NCBI GenBank assembly: GCA_905221605.1
Contig: CAJNDS010002359.1
Span: 375,001 to 439,000, forward strand
Length of the DNA stretch: 64,000 nucleotides
Reading direction: 5' to 3'
Source: Symbiodinium natans
Taxonomy: Eukaryota; Sar; Dinophyceae; Suessiales; Symbiodiniaceae
In this document: positions 1 to 11,639 of the stretch, piece by piece
Numbering within the stretch: position 1 is the first letter of the stretch
Layout: every line of letters begins with the position of its first letter
Notes under the pieces: model-generated
Seen by the model: the letters and a program-made list of their open reading frames with translations, nothing else
Databases searched by the model: none
Told to the model about the DNA's origin: nothing
Program-made: the position numbers and the translations under genes

Positions 1-78
1 GCGTGCAAATCTCATGCTTTCTTTCCGCCCCCGAAGACCGCCAAATGAGTCGTTCTAAACTAGACTCCTAGCCTTACT

Positions 79-504
79 TTAAGAAGAGATCTTCAGTATT
101 CCAGCTTCCGCATCAGTACGCCGTAGCTTCGGGGCCCAAGCCCGGAAAGGGCTGAAGCGCGAGTTGCCTTTCTCTGCAACAAGGTTGTCCAGGCTGCACA
201 CGTCTATGCATGTGCCTGTTTCGACACGCTGCTCCCGATTTTCCGCAAGTCTCACCGTCTCTGAGGCAGACCTGACCCTGTCTGCATCGGCGCGGCTCCA
301 GCAGCTGAACCAGCTTCTGAAGGCCTTCATGTTTGCATTTGCACCAGTGAGCAGGCTTTTCTTCTCGAAAGTTCTCGAATTGCCAACAGTTTGCTCTGAC
401 GTGTGAACGAGGCCCACGGAGCTCATGCCTTTTCGCTGACAGCCAGGGTAGAATCCTGATAGCTGCGTGGCACGCGGCCTGGTGCGGGGGTCAGCAAATG
501 ACAT
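79..504 (-). CDS. Hypothetical ORF or exon, 141 codons
   Basis: An ATG-started open frame of 141 codons on the minus strand. Its C-terminal half is rich in Arg, Glu, Asp and Ala and looks like protein-coding sequence, while the N-terminal 40 residues are less convincing. No family is recognised and no signal peptide or membrane segment is seen. An 80-codon frame is open on the opposite strand (164-406), so strand choice is uncertain. It may be one exon of a gene that runs off the left edge. Confidence 0.3.
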   Translation of the reverse strand: MSFADPRTRPRATQLSGFYPGCQRKGMSSVGLVHTSEQTVGNSRTFEKKSLLTGANANMKAFRSWFSCWSRADADRVRSASETVRLAENREQRVETGTCIDVCSLDNLVAEKGNSRFSPFRAWAPKLRRTDAEAGILKISS

Positions 505-3070
505 GGTTCCACATTGGTTCCACTATGTTCGTTTGGCTTCCAATTCCTCGAACTCTGGCCAAACCAATGCGGAATACGAGCATGTTATGGGTCGCGACTA
601 ACTCGGCTTAAGGATGGCACCCCAGGATCGCCAGCTTTTGCCACACATTCCAAACAAGAATGCTTCATCAATCACGAAAGCGAGCCCCATCGGACCTCTA
701 GCAGTCGTTTTTGCTTTTGACCCGCAACAACACGTGTTACAAACCAGGTTCGACTTTCAACCTTTCACAGTTTCTGTGCGCAAACACTTAGTTGCATCCA
801 GAAACCCTCACGCTCAAACAAAAAGAGGTCCTTGCGTGATTCGTCCATTGGGTCTAGAATCCGATGAGGCCGTTTAATAAGCCTGGTCTGGTTGTGATTT
901 GGCACTAAACGATGTGCACGGCCTGAGTCTTTGTCAGACTTGTCAGCTCTGCTGGCCTATTCGCCCTCAGAAGCAGGTGCCGCCTCTTCCTTTCCACAGT
1001 AGGAGTGTTGTATTTGTGTTTAGTTTTGGCGCCGCCCACAGGGGCAGGGGTCCAGCTAAGTTCCTAACTGGCGATTTGGAGACAGGCTTGTCATATGTTC
1101 TGATGAGATGGCAAGGCTGCATTGCTCTTGCTGTGTTCCCGCTAGGCTGCAGGAAGTTACACTACTTAACATAGATTCGATGAGTGTGGCCCCACCTAGC
1201 CCAGGCCCAGGCAACTTCAGAGAACAGAAAGAAATGAGCCTTACGAGCAGAGGCAATTCGTCATCAAGAGCCGCCTCGTGTCGTACGCGTCGCGAACAGC
1301 CGCGACTACACCTCGCGAAGACTTGACGTACCTTCACCTGCATGAGACATTGCAGCAGTGGCGAGAACAACGTTGGCAATGCAATGAAACAAGAAATATC
1401 CAGCATAGTCTCTAACTATCGATTCATCTACGCAGAGAGATGCAGAGCACCGGACGACCCTGAAGTGCAGGTTCAAGTCATCTGCAAAGCGAAACATCCT
1501 GATGCATGTCAAGCCGACAGAATGTCCTGGTGATCATCGACCCCACTCCCACCAACTCCATTGGAGCCCCATGCCATCCTTTCTCAAGCTACATCTCAGC
1601 AACGAAACAGAGATCGCATGCAGAAGACGACCTCGCGGGCTACTAAACAGACTTGGACTTCAAATGCTGCGACTATAGTGGCAGTGCTGCGCAACAGCCT
1701 GGTCCACTCGTCCGAACGACAATGAACATAACCACACTTAGTATGCTAGCGTGCACGGGTACATCATCGATTCATCGATGTTGTTCATCGGAAATTCATG
1801 TTGCTGGAGCGTTCTTCCGGGCAACAACATGCATTGGAGCAAGTGATGTGCAGTATATGTCGCATTGCAGGGCGCAGCAAGTGCTTAGCAAGTGGCATGC
1901 AGCAGATGTTGATGCAGCATTAATACCGCGCATGCACAACAATAATGCGATTTGGTTTTGTTGTGGCACCCCCTCACTCCCACCAGTTTCTCTAACACCA
2001 TTTGATGACGCCTGAACAAGTTTCAAAAGTAGCTGCGCATTTAGACGGATCGATGTCGACTCTTGATTGTTTTTGAACTCTTGACGTGCAGTTTCTGCAC
2101 TGCAGCATACTGCAGCCATGGCCGCTGCATTGCCGACTCGATGCCGACAGATGAGCCTGGAGGAGCGCTTTCATGACATGAGTTGCAGAGTCGCAGGTGA
2201 CGTGATTGTGCGCCGTCTTCAAAATGCAGCAGGTCTTCCACTCAGTCTACTACATTGGCGAGAACCATTGGCCTTGATCACGTCGATTCTCCATCGAAGG
2301 CTGCCGGGACATCCAGAAGTGATCCATTTCACGCATCTTCCAAGTGGTGTGGGTTTGTCAAAAGCAGACGCGCTTTCGGTTCGAGTAGCTTCAACAAGGC
2401 TTCGACCGGGGGTCGAGCGGAGAGCATGAAGACATTGTTGATATCGTCCAGGCTTCTTGCTGCTTGCTTTTGGAGCGGACGGGGCGGGCAGGACTGATGC
2501 CTTCTGATTTCTGATATCTGACAGTTGGCTTGTTTTCGGGGAGTAGGAGGGGGGTAGAATGTTATTTGCTGCACTACAAAATGGGGTGGATCTTCGAAAA
2601 GCCGGAGCTGAGCTTTGATTTGGGGGACTTCGGGAAGTCCTGGAGAAATGGCGTTTTGGGCTGTAACAGCTCCATGTTTGACCTTGTGCAAACAAAAGCA
2701 CAATCCATTGATTCAGGGGTCACTGTTTGGGTTGCCAAGTGGATCGCTGAGTTAAGCCGTTAAGCCAGAAGCAGAACGCCGTGCAAGATGCAAAGATGAG
2801 CTTGCAGCTGTGCTTTCATTGCACATTATGTCGAAATCATCAGCGACTCCGCTTGAATTACTGGATTTAGAGTGTGGGGTTCATAGCCAACAGACAGTCA
2901 ACATGGATGTACATGGATGGTTAAGCTCCCATCGAACACTAACAACATTGAACGCACGAACTAGGCCAGCTGGGCTGGGCTCGTGGGATGTGCCGTAGGC
3001 TGTCGAGAGTTGCAAGGAAGGGTTCGCAGGACAGTTTGTAGGATTGTAGGATGAGGATGGCTTCAATAGA
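505..3070. other. No supported gene
   Basis: I see only short open frames on both strands, none with convincing splice sites, motifs or composition. The sequence is ordinary mixed-composition DNA with no strong repeat. Intron or intergenic DNA is the likely content. Confidence 0.4.
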
Positions 3071-3652
3071 TCACCTGGCCCGTCTAGAGGCAGTATTGGG
3101 TCGTGCCGTCATCAGGCGCCCATCCACGACATAGCACCCATAGGTGAAGTTTGGCATAGCGTGGCATGTTCCCTCGAAGGAGTTGCAGACGGACTCGCTC
3201 GAACTGCCCTCGCAGGAGTTGCACAGCGACTTGCTCTCACTGTCTCTTGCATCATCGCAAGCAGCTCTTGGGTCGAATGGGGTGCATCGCTTGCAGTGCC
3301 TCCAGTACACGGATCCGTGTTTCTGTGTGTTGGACTGCTGCGTTCTTCCATGCCTAGCACCCGCAGCCGCAGTGAGTACGCGCGGTGCGTGGTACGTGGC
3401 ACGCTCTGTGAAGGGGCTCGGTGAAACTCCCATCCCATCGCAACATCGAAGTTTCATTGCCTTGGATCTAGAGGCTGTCGCTTCGTGGAAGATAAGGGAG
3501 TGCAGCAAACGGAATTGAAGCATTTTGCAGTTTTGTTTCGTCCCTGGTGCCTCAAGGGCCGGGCACCAACACCGCCGAAAGATGCCATGGAAGTGTTTTG
3601 CTTTGTTCTGCCAAGCTCTCACCAATGCACAAAAGCTTGAGAAACCTCGCAA
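3071..3652 (-). CDS. Cys-rich EGF-like exon candidate
   Basis: A 193-codon open frame on the minus strand starting at TTG, so it is better read as an exon than as a whole gene. Residues about 115-180 are rich in Cys and Ser, with a short internal duplication (LCNSCEG, then VCNSFEG) followed by GTCHAMPNFTYGCYVV. The C-x-x-x-P-x-F-T-Y-x-C spacing resembles the second half of an EGF-like module, and a similar string occurs at 31485-31572 on the plus strand. EGF-like modules are extracellular disulfide-bonded units. A plus-strand frame of 124 codons (3144-3518) overlaps, so coding strand is not settled. Confidence 0.3.
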   Translation of the reverse strand: MRGFSSFCALVRAWQNKAKHFHGIFRRCWCPALEAPGTKQNCKMLQFRLLHSLIFHEATASRSKAMKLRCCDGMGVSPSPFTERATYHAPRVLTAAAGARHGRTQQSNTQKHGSVYWRHCKRCTPFDPRAACDDARDSESKSLCNSCEGSSSESVCNSFEGTCHAMPNFTYGCYVVDGRLMTARPNTASRRAR

Positions 3653-4985
3653 CTTGTCATGCAGCTCGCCACGTGCTGTAACATGGGAATCCTTGCCAGC
3701 GCTTGATGCGACTCAGGCCACACACCAACAATCGCCGCTAACGTCCTTTGATGTCCTTGGAAAGGGTTCGGTCGAAAGGTGACCGAAGCCCTGCTTTCTG
3801 CCTTGTTCTGTCCCAGATGCCTGCGAACGTGATGCAAAGCATGCTGCCCGGAAGGGAATGTGTGCATAAGGAAGCTTGCGTTCGCGGCGTCTGTCTTCAG
3901 AAGGCAGCGCAGGCGGTATGAGCAATATCTCGGCCAAGCCTTGAGGTGTTGTTGAGGTCTCCAGGTTACCGGTTGTTGTCCCGATCACTCCTTTGGCCAA
4001 GCCGGAAATAATTTGCAGATGTACAGCCCTTGTCCATCCATGTATTGTTGAGGGGCTTAGCTGGAGATAATGAATCACCAGTTACGATCTCGTTCGTGCC
4101 CTTCAGAAACAACGCGAGCCTTCTATGCGGGCTCGCATTGCAAGCAGCGGCACCGTGCAGAGGTCCGTTGCTTGCACTAGAGCCAACCTATCACGATTCA
4201 GCTCGTTCTTTCTGGAGGCCTTGAGCTTTGCTTACCATGCACTTAATCTAGTTGCAAGACTCGAATTAAAAGATTGGTTGCGTAACTGTTCAACGTCGGT
4301 TTCCCACACCCCACCATGCGATCCCTGCATGTGGCGAGAGGGTTGAGTCTTCGACAGCGCCCGTACACACCGTTGGCTTTCGACCTTCCCTAGATGATGG
4401 CATCATACATGTGCAGCATGTGCACCTGCGATCGTCGTTGAGCTATGGCAGAACAACGGAAGCCTCGTTTGCTAGCTTTCGTCGTTCCTAGGCTTGGGTC
4501 TGTGTGGCATGCGTGGGATGTGTGGTCAGTAGACCGGCCCCAAGTGAGCCCGAGTACTGAAAGCATGCAAATTGACAGCAGCTGACCCAGATCAGCTTCC
4601 CCAGGTATATTCGTGTTTCCAGCATCACCTTGTAATCCATCCGGTTAAAAGCAGAGGGCATCTGATTTCGTGTCTGTGTAGAGCTTGGGACTGTAAGATC
4701 GGTGTCCCAAACAAAGGCTCCCAAGCATTCCGATTCCTGCAGGGATTCGCGGTGCGCATGCAGTGCAGGCAAGCTGCATGGCGGAAGTGGCTTTCTGACG
4801 AGGATGAATTGGCGGCTCACCCGTGAAGAATCTATAAATCTGGGCATTCCTGTGGCTCCTCTCACCTGCATCTCCAAACTTGGAAAGCGTGCAGTCTCCG
4901 ATTTCCTCGCACCTAGCAGTCGCTATAATTTTTGCAATGCCTGTTGCATTCGGCAGGCCCGGTTCAGATGTCAGCACCAAGCGAT
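3653..4985. other. Mostly non-coding, one weak exon candidate
   Basis: No gene can be modelled. The plus-strand frame at 4572-4826 ends in a basic and acidic stretch (AAWRKWLSDEDELAAHP, then a stop) that looks like the C-terminal end of a coding exon, but no acceptor could be fixed. A minus-strand frame at 4488-4877 overlaps it. Confidence 0.25.
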
Positions 4986-5054
4986 GGACTCCTTGGACTC
5001 CTTGGACTCCTTGGACTCCTTGGACTCCTTGGACCCCCTGCACTCCCTGGACCC
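4986..5054. repeat. 9-bp tandem repeat (GGACTCCTT)n
   Basis: Five perfect copies of GGACTCCTT are followed by degenerate copies (GGACCCCCT, GCACTCCCT). The unit is a multiple of three, so it stays open in several frames and creates artificial Asp-Ser-Leu or Gly-Val-Gln repeats in overlapping ORFs. A shorter GGCATT repeat lies near 5118-5137. Confidence 0.9.
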
Positions 5055-5971
5055 AGCCTTGCTTTGGTTTGTGCAGTTTGTCGACTCTCCTCTCCTCCCG
5101 CTCTTGGGCTTAGCTGGCATTGGCATTGGCATTGGATGGCGCAGGTGACTGAGCTGGCTTCATGGGACGTTGCTGACTTTTCAATTCCGTGCTGAGAGAG
5201 AGATTGCTGCATTCTTTTTGTCCTGTGTTGCTCAGCAAGAAAGCAACTGCAGTTGATGGTGCAGCCTTGGGCAGGCCCCTTGATGTGCATCTGCACAAAT
5301 ATTCCTGACACTGTGCCAGCCGAGATCCAGTTATGTGCTCAAAATGTGCCACACGGTATCCAGCTTGGTCGTGCCACTGCGGCGCCCTGGCGGTAGTAAT
5401 TCGTTCGCCGGCCTTGCAGAGATCGTCAAAAGCATGGTCGGCTTCTCGCTGGCTTTGATTCGCCAGTGGTGAGCTGGCCATTCACCACACTGTACAGGCC
5501 TGAAGGGCGATCTGGTCAGTGTCTCCATGTGTCTCCCGGTCCGATCCTTACTCCGTTTGGCATTCGCTGTCCTTCACTGTCCTAAATCTGTTGCAGCTTC
5601 CCGGTTTTCGCTTTGTACTCCCAACACTTCAATTTAAGTACCGGACTGCGGTTAAGAGTCACCAGAAAGTGTCCAGAAAATGATGTCCGGTTGGAAGATC
5701 CGGAATGCAGCTTTGACGGTGACAAACCCTTGCTCCCAACCCGATGCTTCATAGCACAGGTTGCCCCAAATTGCCCCAAGCTGGTCTCAAGCTGCTTGTA
5801 TGGTGCTTGGGCCTTTGCAGGACTATCCTGGCACTGTGCATAAAGCTTGGCATAGCACCCGTAGCCTCAGCATGCAGAACTTGCATCCTTCAGCTACGGG
5901 CGGGTCGGGCCGCCCAATGCTGCAGGGCTGCATTTCGCTTCTTGACCTCACGACTGCACGTTGAATAGCCG
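5055..5971. other. No supported gene
   Basis: Only short frames on both strands with no motif. One minus-strand frame (5110-5481, 123 codons) has mixed composition and no clear splice sites. Confidence 0.35.
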
Positions 5972-6096
5972 ATGGAAGTCGCCGCAGCCGCTCTGAGAGA
6001 AGCATGTTTGGGTGCTGGGAGGTTTCGAAGTGCTTCGGTTGTCGGCCTACCTCTCATTGTGGCGGATGACGATGGAGTGCAAAGGTTCCTGGGCAG
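5972..6096 (+). CDS. Candidate first exon, unknown protein
   Basis: An ATG opens a protein-like frame of 41 codons (MEVAAAALREACLGAG at the start, then LPLIVADDDGVQRFLG) that reaches a CAG|GTCTCC donor at 6096/6097, phase 2. The composition (Ala, Asp, Val, Leu) and the donor support a first coding exon. The matching second exon was not identified. A different plus-strand frame (6012-6650) overlaps. Confidence 0.35.
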
Positions 6097-6650
6097 GTCT
6101 CCATGGCATTTGTATAATGTTCTCCGTAGCAGCTTTTATGCTGTGCTTACATGAACTTAGCTTGCGTTGTTTAGCTGCTCTGCCAGCGAAATGGCAAGAA
6201 ATTCAAGCGGATGCTCAGTATCCTGTGCGTACGTGGCTCCGCCTTTCGCCGCGTCTTGAAAACAAAGTCATGATCAGTGGGGATGAAGGAAGGTCCACTG
6301 GCCTTGCCATCGGGCAGATGTGGCATGGCATCCTCACCCTGAGCCAGTGTGTGGGCCAATGCCAAGCCGAAGGCCGCTTCATGGCCGAAGATGCCCGTCT
6401 TCTCGGCTACTTGGCTACTCGTCATATCCTGGCACCCGTGGTCCTGCGCGCAGTTGCACTTTTGGCTTCCAGTAGACCGCGGTCTGCCATCCTCCGTGTT
6501 CGTTTCTGTGCAGGTGCACTGCATTGCACTGCCTCGGAGGTCACGTGCGCCATGACATCCAAGACCATTGCTTCAAGCGTATGGCAAGCTGGCTCGGCAA
6601 AGTTGGACTGCCCGCTGCTACAGAGTCTGCGAACATATGGGAACCAGTGA
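6097..6650 (+). CDS. Open frame of uncertain coding status
   Basis: A 212-codon frame beginning at a GTG at 6012 is open to 6650. The part at about 6300-6480 is the most protein-like (QAEGRFMAEDARLLGYLATR). No family is recognised. On the opposite strand a Cys-rich frame (6171-6524) contains an EGF-like spacing (CTCTE, KCNCAQDHGCQD), so the true strand cannot be decided from sequence alone. Confidence 0.25.
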
Positions 6651-7658
6651 ACCAGTGGCCACAAAGAGTTTCAACCACACACCTGTTTCTAAGAATAGTT
6701 TCTCTCCAGAGAGAGCAGAGATCTCTCAAATACGCGCAGCAACACTCATAAGATTCGCAGTGTGGCGGTGCCGGTCCGGCGTTGGACTCCCACAGCATTG
6801 GCCGGCAGCAGCACGTGCTTGTACATGCACAAACTGCCTGCGTTGACCTAGCATAGTCGTCGCGTGCATGTCGTGCCTTTGCTATTCCAAGTATGAGGGG
6901 CATTGGCTGGGGGAACGTCATCACGTCCTTGCTTGATATGAACAGTCAGCGACCGAATTATTGCCATTCACTGTTGAGACCTCTCCGAATGGCTCGCAGC
7001 ATTTGCAGCCCTGGTGCCTGTCCGTCTGCTGTCGCTTGCATATGAATCTCCGCGTGGCCCAATGCTGCTCGGAGGGGAATCGTCGACCAGGTAGTGCGGA
7101 GGTTTGGCTCTGCCAAGTCTGCCAAGTCACCTTTCTGAGGCCCCCTCTTCTTCGTGCGTCTGTTCTCAGGGCCCTAGCACCATGGAGACCTTTCCAAGGC
7201 GTCTGTTCTATTTTAAGTTGGGTTCCAGGTTCCGTGACAGTGGTGGACTCTTCTGAAAAAGGAAGGCAGGCCAGGCAAGACTCTTCGCCACCCCCTTCCC
7301 ACCCCTCTTCTTGACTAACAATCTGTGGGTGTCAAGTGTGCGCGTCGTCTCCAGCTCAAATGCCCAACATCGTTTTTGGTGACTGGGGAGGTTCGTCCAT
7401 GACCGCTGAGCTTGCTGCAGCGGAGTCGACATACCTCACCCCGCACACGCAAATGCTCATCTGTTTGCATGCCCACGTGCGTGCCTTGTTGCGAGCGTGC
7501 ACACCCGCATGCGCGCAGGTGTGCAAGCTCGATTGCTTGGTGCTTGCATAGGCGGTGCAAGGACGTGAGGCTTGTCGAGGCTCCCGTAGCTGAGCCTCGA
7601 GAAAGACCTTGACTTTCAGGTCAAGATGAAGCTAGAAATAGCTAGAATAAGCTAAACC
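6651..7658. other. No supported gene
   Basis: Short frames on both strands only. The text around 7430-7530 is locally rich in CGCACAC and GCATGCG steps but forms no regular repeat. Confidence 0.35.
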
Positions 7659-7700
7659 TCACAAGGCCTCGATGATCAAAAACAGATCTTCGCGGGAAGA

Positions 7701-7895
7701 GTGCCCCTTCACGAGAGAGTGTCGCAACTGCTGTGCAAGCAGATTCAGGTTTGTGAATCGGAGCTCGAAGCGAATACGTTGGCTATCGTTCGCTACTTGG
7801 TCGACCGGCGGGCACGTTGGACCCCTGAGCTGATGCACCGTGCCCGTGCCCGTGCATCTCAGCAACTCAGGATCGAGGACAACATGGTAACATAG
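7701..7895 (+). CDS. Exon candidate with both strands open
   Basis: The plus-strand frame is strongly protein-like (LEANTLAIVRYLVDRRARW in the middle) and ends in a stop. It starts at GTG and is preceded by an AG, so it may be an internal or terminal exon. The minus strand also carries an ATG-started 125-codon frame over 7659-8036 whose C-terminus (HSSREDLFLIIEAL) is protein-like. The segment is the left part of a diverged tandem duplication. No function is assigned. Confidence 0.3.
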   Translation: MPLHERVSQLLCKQIQVCESELEANTLAIVRYLVDRRARWTPELMHRARARASQQLRIEDNMVT

Positions 7896-8326
7896 TGCCG
7901 CAAGGCGGGTTGGCGGGATTCTGATAGGTTGCGCTTCGCTGCGTTGCAGACGGGCATAGGTGCAGCTGCAGACAGCGAAGGGCTGTGCCCAGTCTGAGAA
8001 GCAGATGCTGTGGGATGCAACTGTGCGCCCCAGCATTCCCGATTCGCTACTTTCAAGTCAGAGTCGAACTAACCATAAGTTCGCCATCTTTTTGAGCAGC
8101 TTTGTGCGCCCACCACGTCCTCTGAAGTTTGCATCAGTCGCAAAAGTTTCTGGCAAGCACCGGCAGCTGCTTCGCTTCTCATGACAGCAGTCGGCTTCTT
8201 GAATTGCGGCATGTTGGAACCTGGGAATCGCAAGCTGCACGGGGAGGATCAGTTCGTTTTTCCGCATGCCGACCTCCAGCTGTGGGTACCATAGGACCAC
8301 ATGGAGGCTTTGACATCAAAAGCGGT
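7801..8326. repeat. Diverged tandem duplication, copy 1
   Basis: This segment matches 8658-9256 in the same orientation and order. Shared landmarks include TCGACCGGCGGGCACGTTGG at the start, a block with GGGCTGTGCCCAGTCTGAG near the middle and TGCCGACCTCCAGCT versus CGCCGACCTCCAGCT near the end. The offset grows from about 857 to about 930 bp, showing indels between copies. Confidence 0.85.
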
Positions 8327-8657
8327 CCTTCAAGAGCGACTCATGTAGTGTGAGGAAGTATGTGCGGAGGGATTGGGGTGTCAAGCGGTCGCGACATGCT
8401 CATCGTCAAAGGTTAAAGATCCCTTCACAAAACTGCATCTATCTGCACAGTACTTGCGACACGCTTCGGCGTCACAGCGGCTTTTGCCTGGTCCTGACTA
8501 CCCCTTAATGCAACTTGTGACATCCTGGCAGTTTTTGGCCAAGCTACAGGAGCCCCCACAAGCCTGTGTGCAAAGGCTGGAGTCTTAGACAGTCGGCACT
8601 CCAGCCGCTTTGTACTGCGCTGACCTCCCTGCAGCAATGTCATCCAAACTCGAAGCG

Positions 8658-9256
8658 TCGACCGGCGGGCACGTTGGGCTTATGGCCTATGGGCTGATGC
8701 ACCGTGCCCGTGCCCGTGCCTGCATCAGTCTCCATCTCAGCATCTCAGGATCGAAGACAACATGGTAACATAGTGCTGCAAGGCAGGTTCGCGGGATTCT
8801 GATAGGTGGCGCTTCGCTGCGTGGCAGACGGGCGTAGGTGCAGCTGCAGACAGCGAAGGGCTGTGCCCAGTCTGAGAAGCAGATGCCGTGCGATGTGCGA
8901 TGCAGGTGTGTACTGGCCATTTACATACTGTCATATGTTTTTTTGGAAGTCCAACATTCCCGACGCGTTAGCGGCAAAGTAAGCTTAAAGTTCTGTAAGA
9001 TTCGCCATCCCTTTTTGAGCAGCATTGTGCCCCCACCATTCCTCTGAAGTTTGCATCAATCACAAAATGGGCATGCGCCGGCAACTGCTGTCCTTCTCGT
9101 CCTTCTCATGACAGCTGCCAATTGCTTGTCCGCATGCTAGGATCGGGTTGTCGCAAACTGCAACGGGCGGTCTCAGGTGGATCAGGCATTTTTCCACACG
9201 CCGACCTCCAGCTATGGATATCCTAGGACCGCATGGAGACCTTGACATCGGAAGCG
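8658..9256. repeat. Diverged tandem duplication, copy 2
   Basis: Second copy of the segment at 7801-8326. The open frames found in copy 1 are disrupted or shortened here, so the duplication does not preserve one obvious reading frame over its full length. The minus-strand frame around 8740-8900 keeps part of the copy-1 protein with several substitutions. Confidence 0.85.
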
Positions 9257-9703
9257 ATTGTGGAGACGTTTTCATGCGGTTTTGACGTGGGATGTGCTTT
9301 GAGGGGTTCGCGGAAATCCCTGGCCGCACGATCACCGCAGCATATTCCACGTAGGATGCGGTGACAGGAGAGGGTCCCTTGTTACGTGCGGTATGAGCTT
9401 GTTGCAAGCCGGGAGATGGGATGCAACTCTGTGCAAGCGTCTGTAGGCCGGCGTCTACGAGGACCGCTTGCTTGGTGCACGAATTGTTCATGTTTCTGTG
9501 CCATGTTATATGTAGCACCTTCCCGAATCCTAAGGTTTTTGGATCTGCCCGCAAGTCATGGAGAAGAGGGAGAACATGTGGCTTCGTCAAGGCCGTACGG
9601 TGCCCTGATGCGCGGAATGGTAATCATTCTCAGATGATGAGGTTAGGGTGAAGGCTGGCACACAGCAACGATGGAGTCTCTGCCTTGCGCGCAGAGATAG
9701 TAG

Positions 9704-10003
9704 ATGATCCCGGCGACAGCGCTGCTCGATCGACATGAATGCTCTGAAATGGACTGTGAAACAGCTTTAGGTTGTGCAGAATTCCCATCTGTTGTACGCA
9801 GCGAACGCCGTAGGACCGTCGTCTACGGCTTTCCGGGTGTTGAGTCTGTATTTTCTCGGGGGTTCCTCCCGCTGCATTGTTTAGAAGCGTATTACCACAA
9901 GGATGTTGCCGGCGTCAGGTGGCACAGTATACGAGGCAAGATATATCAAGTATCAGAAGCACTGGCAGCTAGTGGTCCTAGCTGCGAAGGTACAGGCTGT
10001 TAG
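9704..10003 (+). CDS. Hypothetical ORF, 99 codons
   Basis: ATG-started frame of 99 codons with mixed, protein-like composition (for example RTVVYGFPGVESVFSRGFLP). A possible AAG|GTACAG donor lies at 9989/9990, which would make this a first exon in phase 1. Phase does not match the acceptor of the next candidate exon at 10080, so the two are not joined here. No family recognised. Confidence 0.35.
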   Translation: MIPATALLDRHECSEMDCETALGCAEFPSVVRSERRRTVVYGFPGVESVFSRGFLPLHCLEAYYHKDVAGVRWHSIRGKIYQVSEALAASGPSCEGTGC

Positions 10004-10079
10004 CCTGCTAGCCGCAGATGGGCACTAGCTGAGTTATCATCCATTTATCAGCTTGCTGCTTCGTCCTTTACCTTTGCAG

Positions 10080-10520
10080 CTCCAGTCTGCTCACATGTGG
10101 CCAGCAACGGAAGTCTGCGCGAGTTTGGTGGAAGCGGTAGAAGTGCCAGCTGGTGGAGTAGCGTTGCAGTTGCGCTGGTTCCGTGGTCTTGCAGTCATCA
10201 TGGCAGCTTCCACTCATATCGTGCTGTCATCGGCCTGCAGGAGTCCAGATTTCCTGAAGAGGTCGACTCAGCCGGGTTCGTCAACGTTATCAGCCGATGC
10301 AAGCCTCGACTGGCAGTTCCCAGCTTTGCCAGGAGATGGTAGGGCATTTGCTAGTCCACGCGAGTGGGCGGCTGAGAAGTCATTGCGTGAGGAATCAGGA
10401 GACTGTGTCCTGCTTTGGGAATCCCCGCCAGCAAAGGATAGCGCAGGCAGTCAAAGGTCCAAAACATTTGAGAGTTCCCGTGACACACTGACAGAGTCTG
10501 ACGCTCGCTCCAGTTCATGA
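10080..10520 (+). CDS. Candidate terminal exon, 146 codons
   Basis: A pyrimidine-rich acceptor (CCTTTGCAG) at 10079 opens a frame that runs 146 codons to TGA at 10518-10520. The sequence begins LQSAHMWPATEVCASLVEAV and ends in a Ser, Glu, Asp and Arg-rich tail (RDTLTESDARSSS), which reads like a disordered C-terminus. The region at residues 20-55 is hydrophobic and could contain one membrane helix. No family recognised. Confidence 0.45.
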   Translation, partial: LQSAHMWPATEVCASLVEAVEVPAGGVALQLRWFRGLAVIMAASTHIVLSSACRSPDFLKRSTQPGSSTLSADASLDWQFPALPGDGRAFASPREWAAEKSLREESGDCVLLWESPPAKDSAGSQRSKTFESSRDTLTESDARSSS

Positions 10521-11478
10521 AAATTAGCCACAGAGCAATGCTTTACGTGGCGTCTGCGAAGCCACCTGCTCATTCAATGGCTCCAGTTCAATGGTTGTTT
10601 GCCCGCCCCCCCTTGAAAAACCAGTTGCTTGTGAGTCTGGATTCTTAGGTCGACTGCTGTGTTCGGCCACTGGCTTCAGCGTCAACAGATGCTGCCGGCA
10701 CACTGTCGGGATGGCTGCTTGCCGTCGATTGCCGTTGTGTCCTTCGCCAGAGATCCCCTCAGACCAAAAGCTCTTTCACACGACGCCGGTCAGGTCTGCA
10801 GAAGATGCTCCGCATGCCTCCTACATCCCATCGTGAAGTCCAGGATAAAACAATCCAGTTAAAGTGGTGCTTATCAGTCGTACCTTCCCTTTCCTTCTCA
10901 AGATGGCGACAAGAATGTTATAGCCGCAAAGTTAACCGAGTTGCCTGCTGAAAGGCTCGGCGACGTGAGGTGACCTAAGGTGCCAGGATTGCTGAAAGGA
11001 CCAAGTGATATTTGTGGTTTCCGCTCTTTCGAGCCAAGTCGACCACCTCAGTCACTTAGCGGCTTCACCGACTTTGTCTTTCTTTGCAGCGACATCTTGC
11101 CAAACCGGGCCAAGTGACTCGATGCACAGTGAGGTTGCCTGGTTGCCACAAGTTGCTTTAAATTAAATTTTAAGGTAACAAACATGTTGCGAATTGTTGT
11201 GAATTGTTGTCGATGCTGTGCAGAAGCTTGGTCTTCATGTGATCTCACGTGGTTCACCTTCTTGAAGACTCGAGTTCCGTGATATGAAGAGCCCGACGCA
11301 GTAAAGGCACAGTTGGCGGTAAACAGTAGCACAAGCGTTCAACGTGAACTGGGCATGTCGGGTATCCTGGCTGACTGCGAGCTGGTCGAGCTGGTGGGCG
11401 GAATGTGATGCGGATTGAGCCTGCGTCCTGGTCTTCACATAAGCCAGGTTGCCAGTCACAGGACCCAAGCCTTCTCAG
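10521..11478. other. No supported gene
   Basis: No convincing exon. AT-richer stretches around 11150-11210 and short frames on both strands only. Confidence 0.35.
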
Positions 11479-11639
11479 GTTTTGAACCATTTTTACGTGG
11501 CTGCTGCTGGCTCGCTGCATCTCTCACTTCGCAGGCTGGCAATGCCCTTGCATTTGGATGTGCAAGCAGAACCTCGTGCATTTCTTCTGTTATTCGACGT
11601 CGATGCGCAAAGTTGCCTCTACCATCGAGACTTTGCGGG
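11479..11639 (+). CDS. Candidate internal exon
   Basis: A TTCTCAG acceptor at 11478 and a GTAAGG donor at 11640 bracket 161 bp that is open in one frame with clear protein character (VLNHFYVAAAGSLHLSLRRL, then HLDVQAEPRAFLLLFDVDAQ). The exon begins in phase 0 and ends in phase 2. The mix of hydrophobic strands and acidic residues suggests a folded globular domain, but I cannot name the family. Neighbouring exons were not found. Confidence 0.5.
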
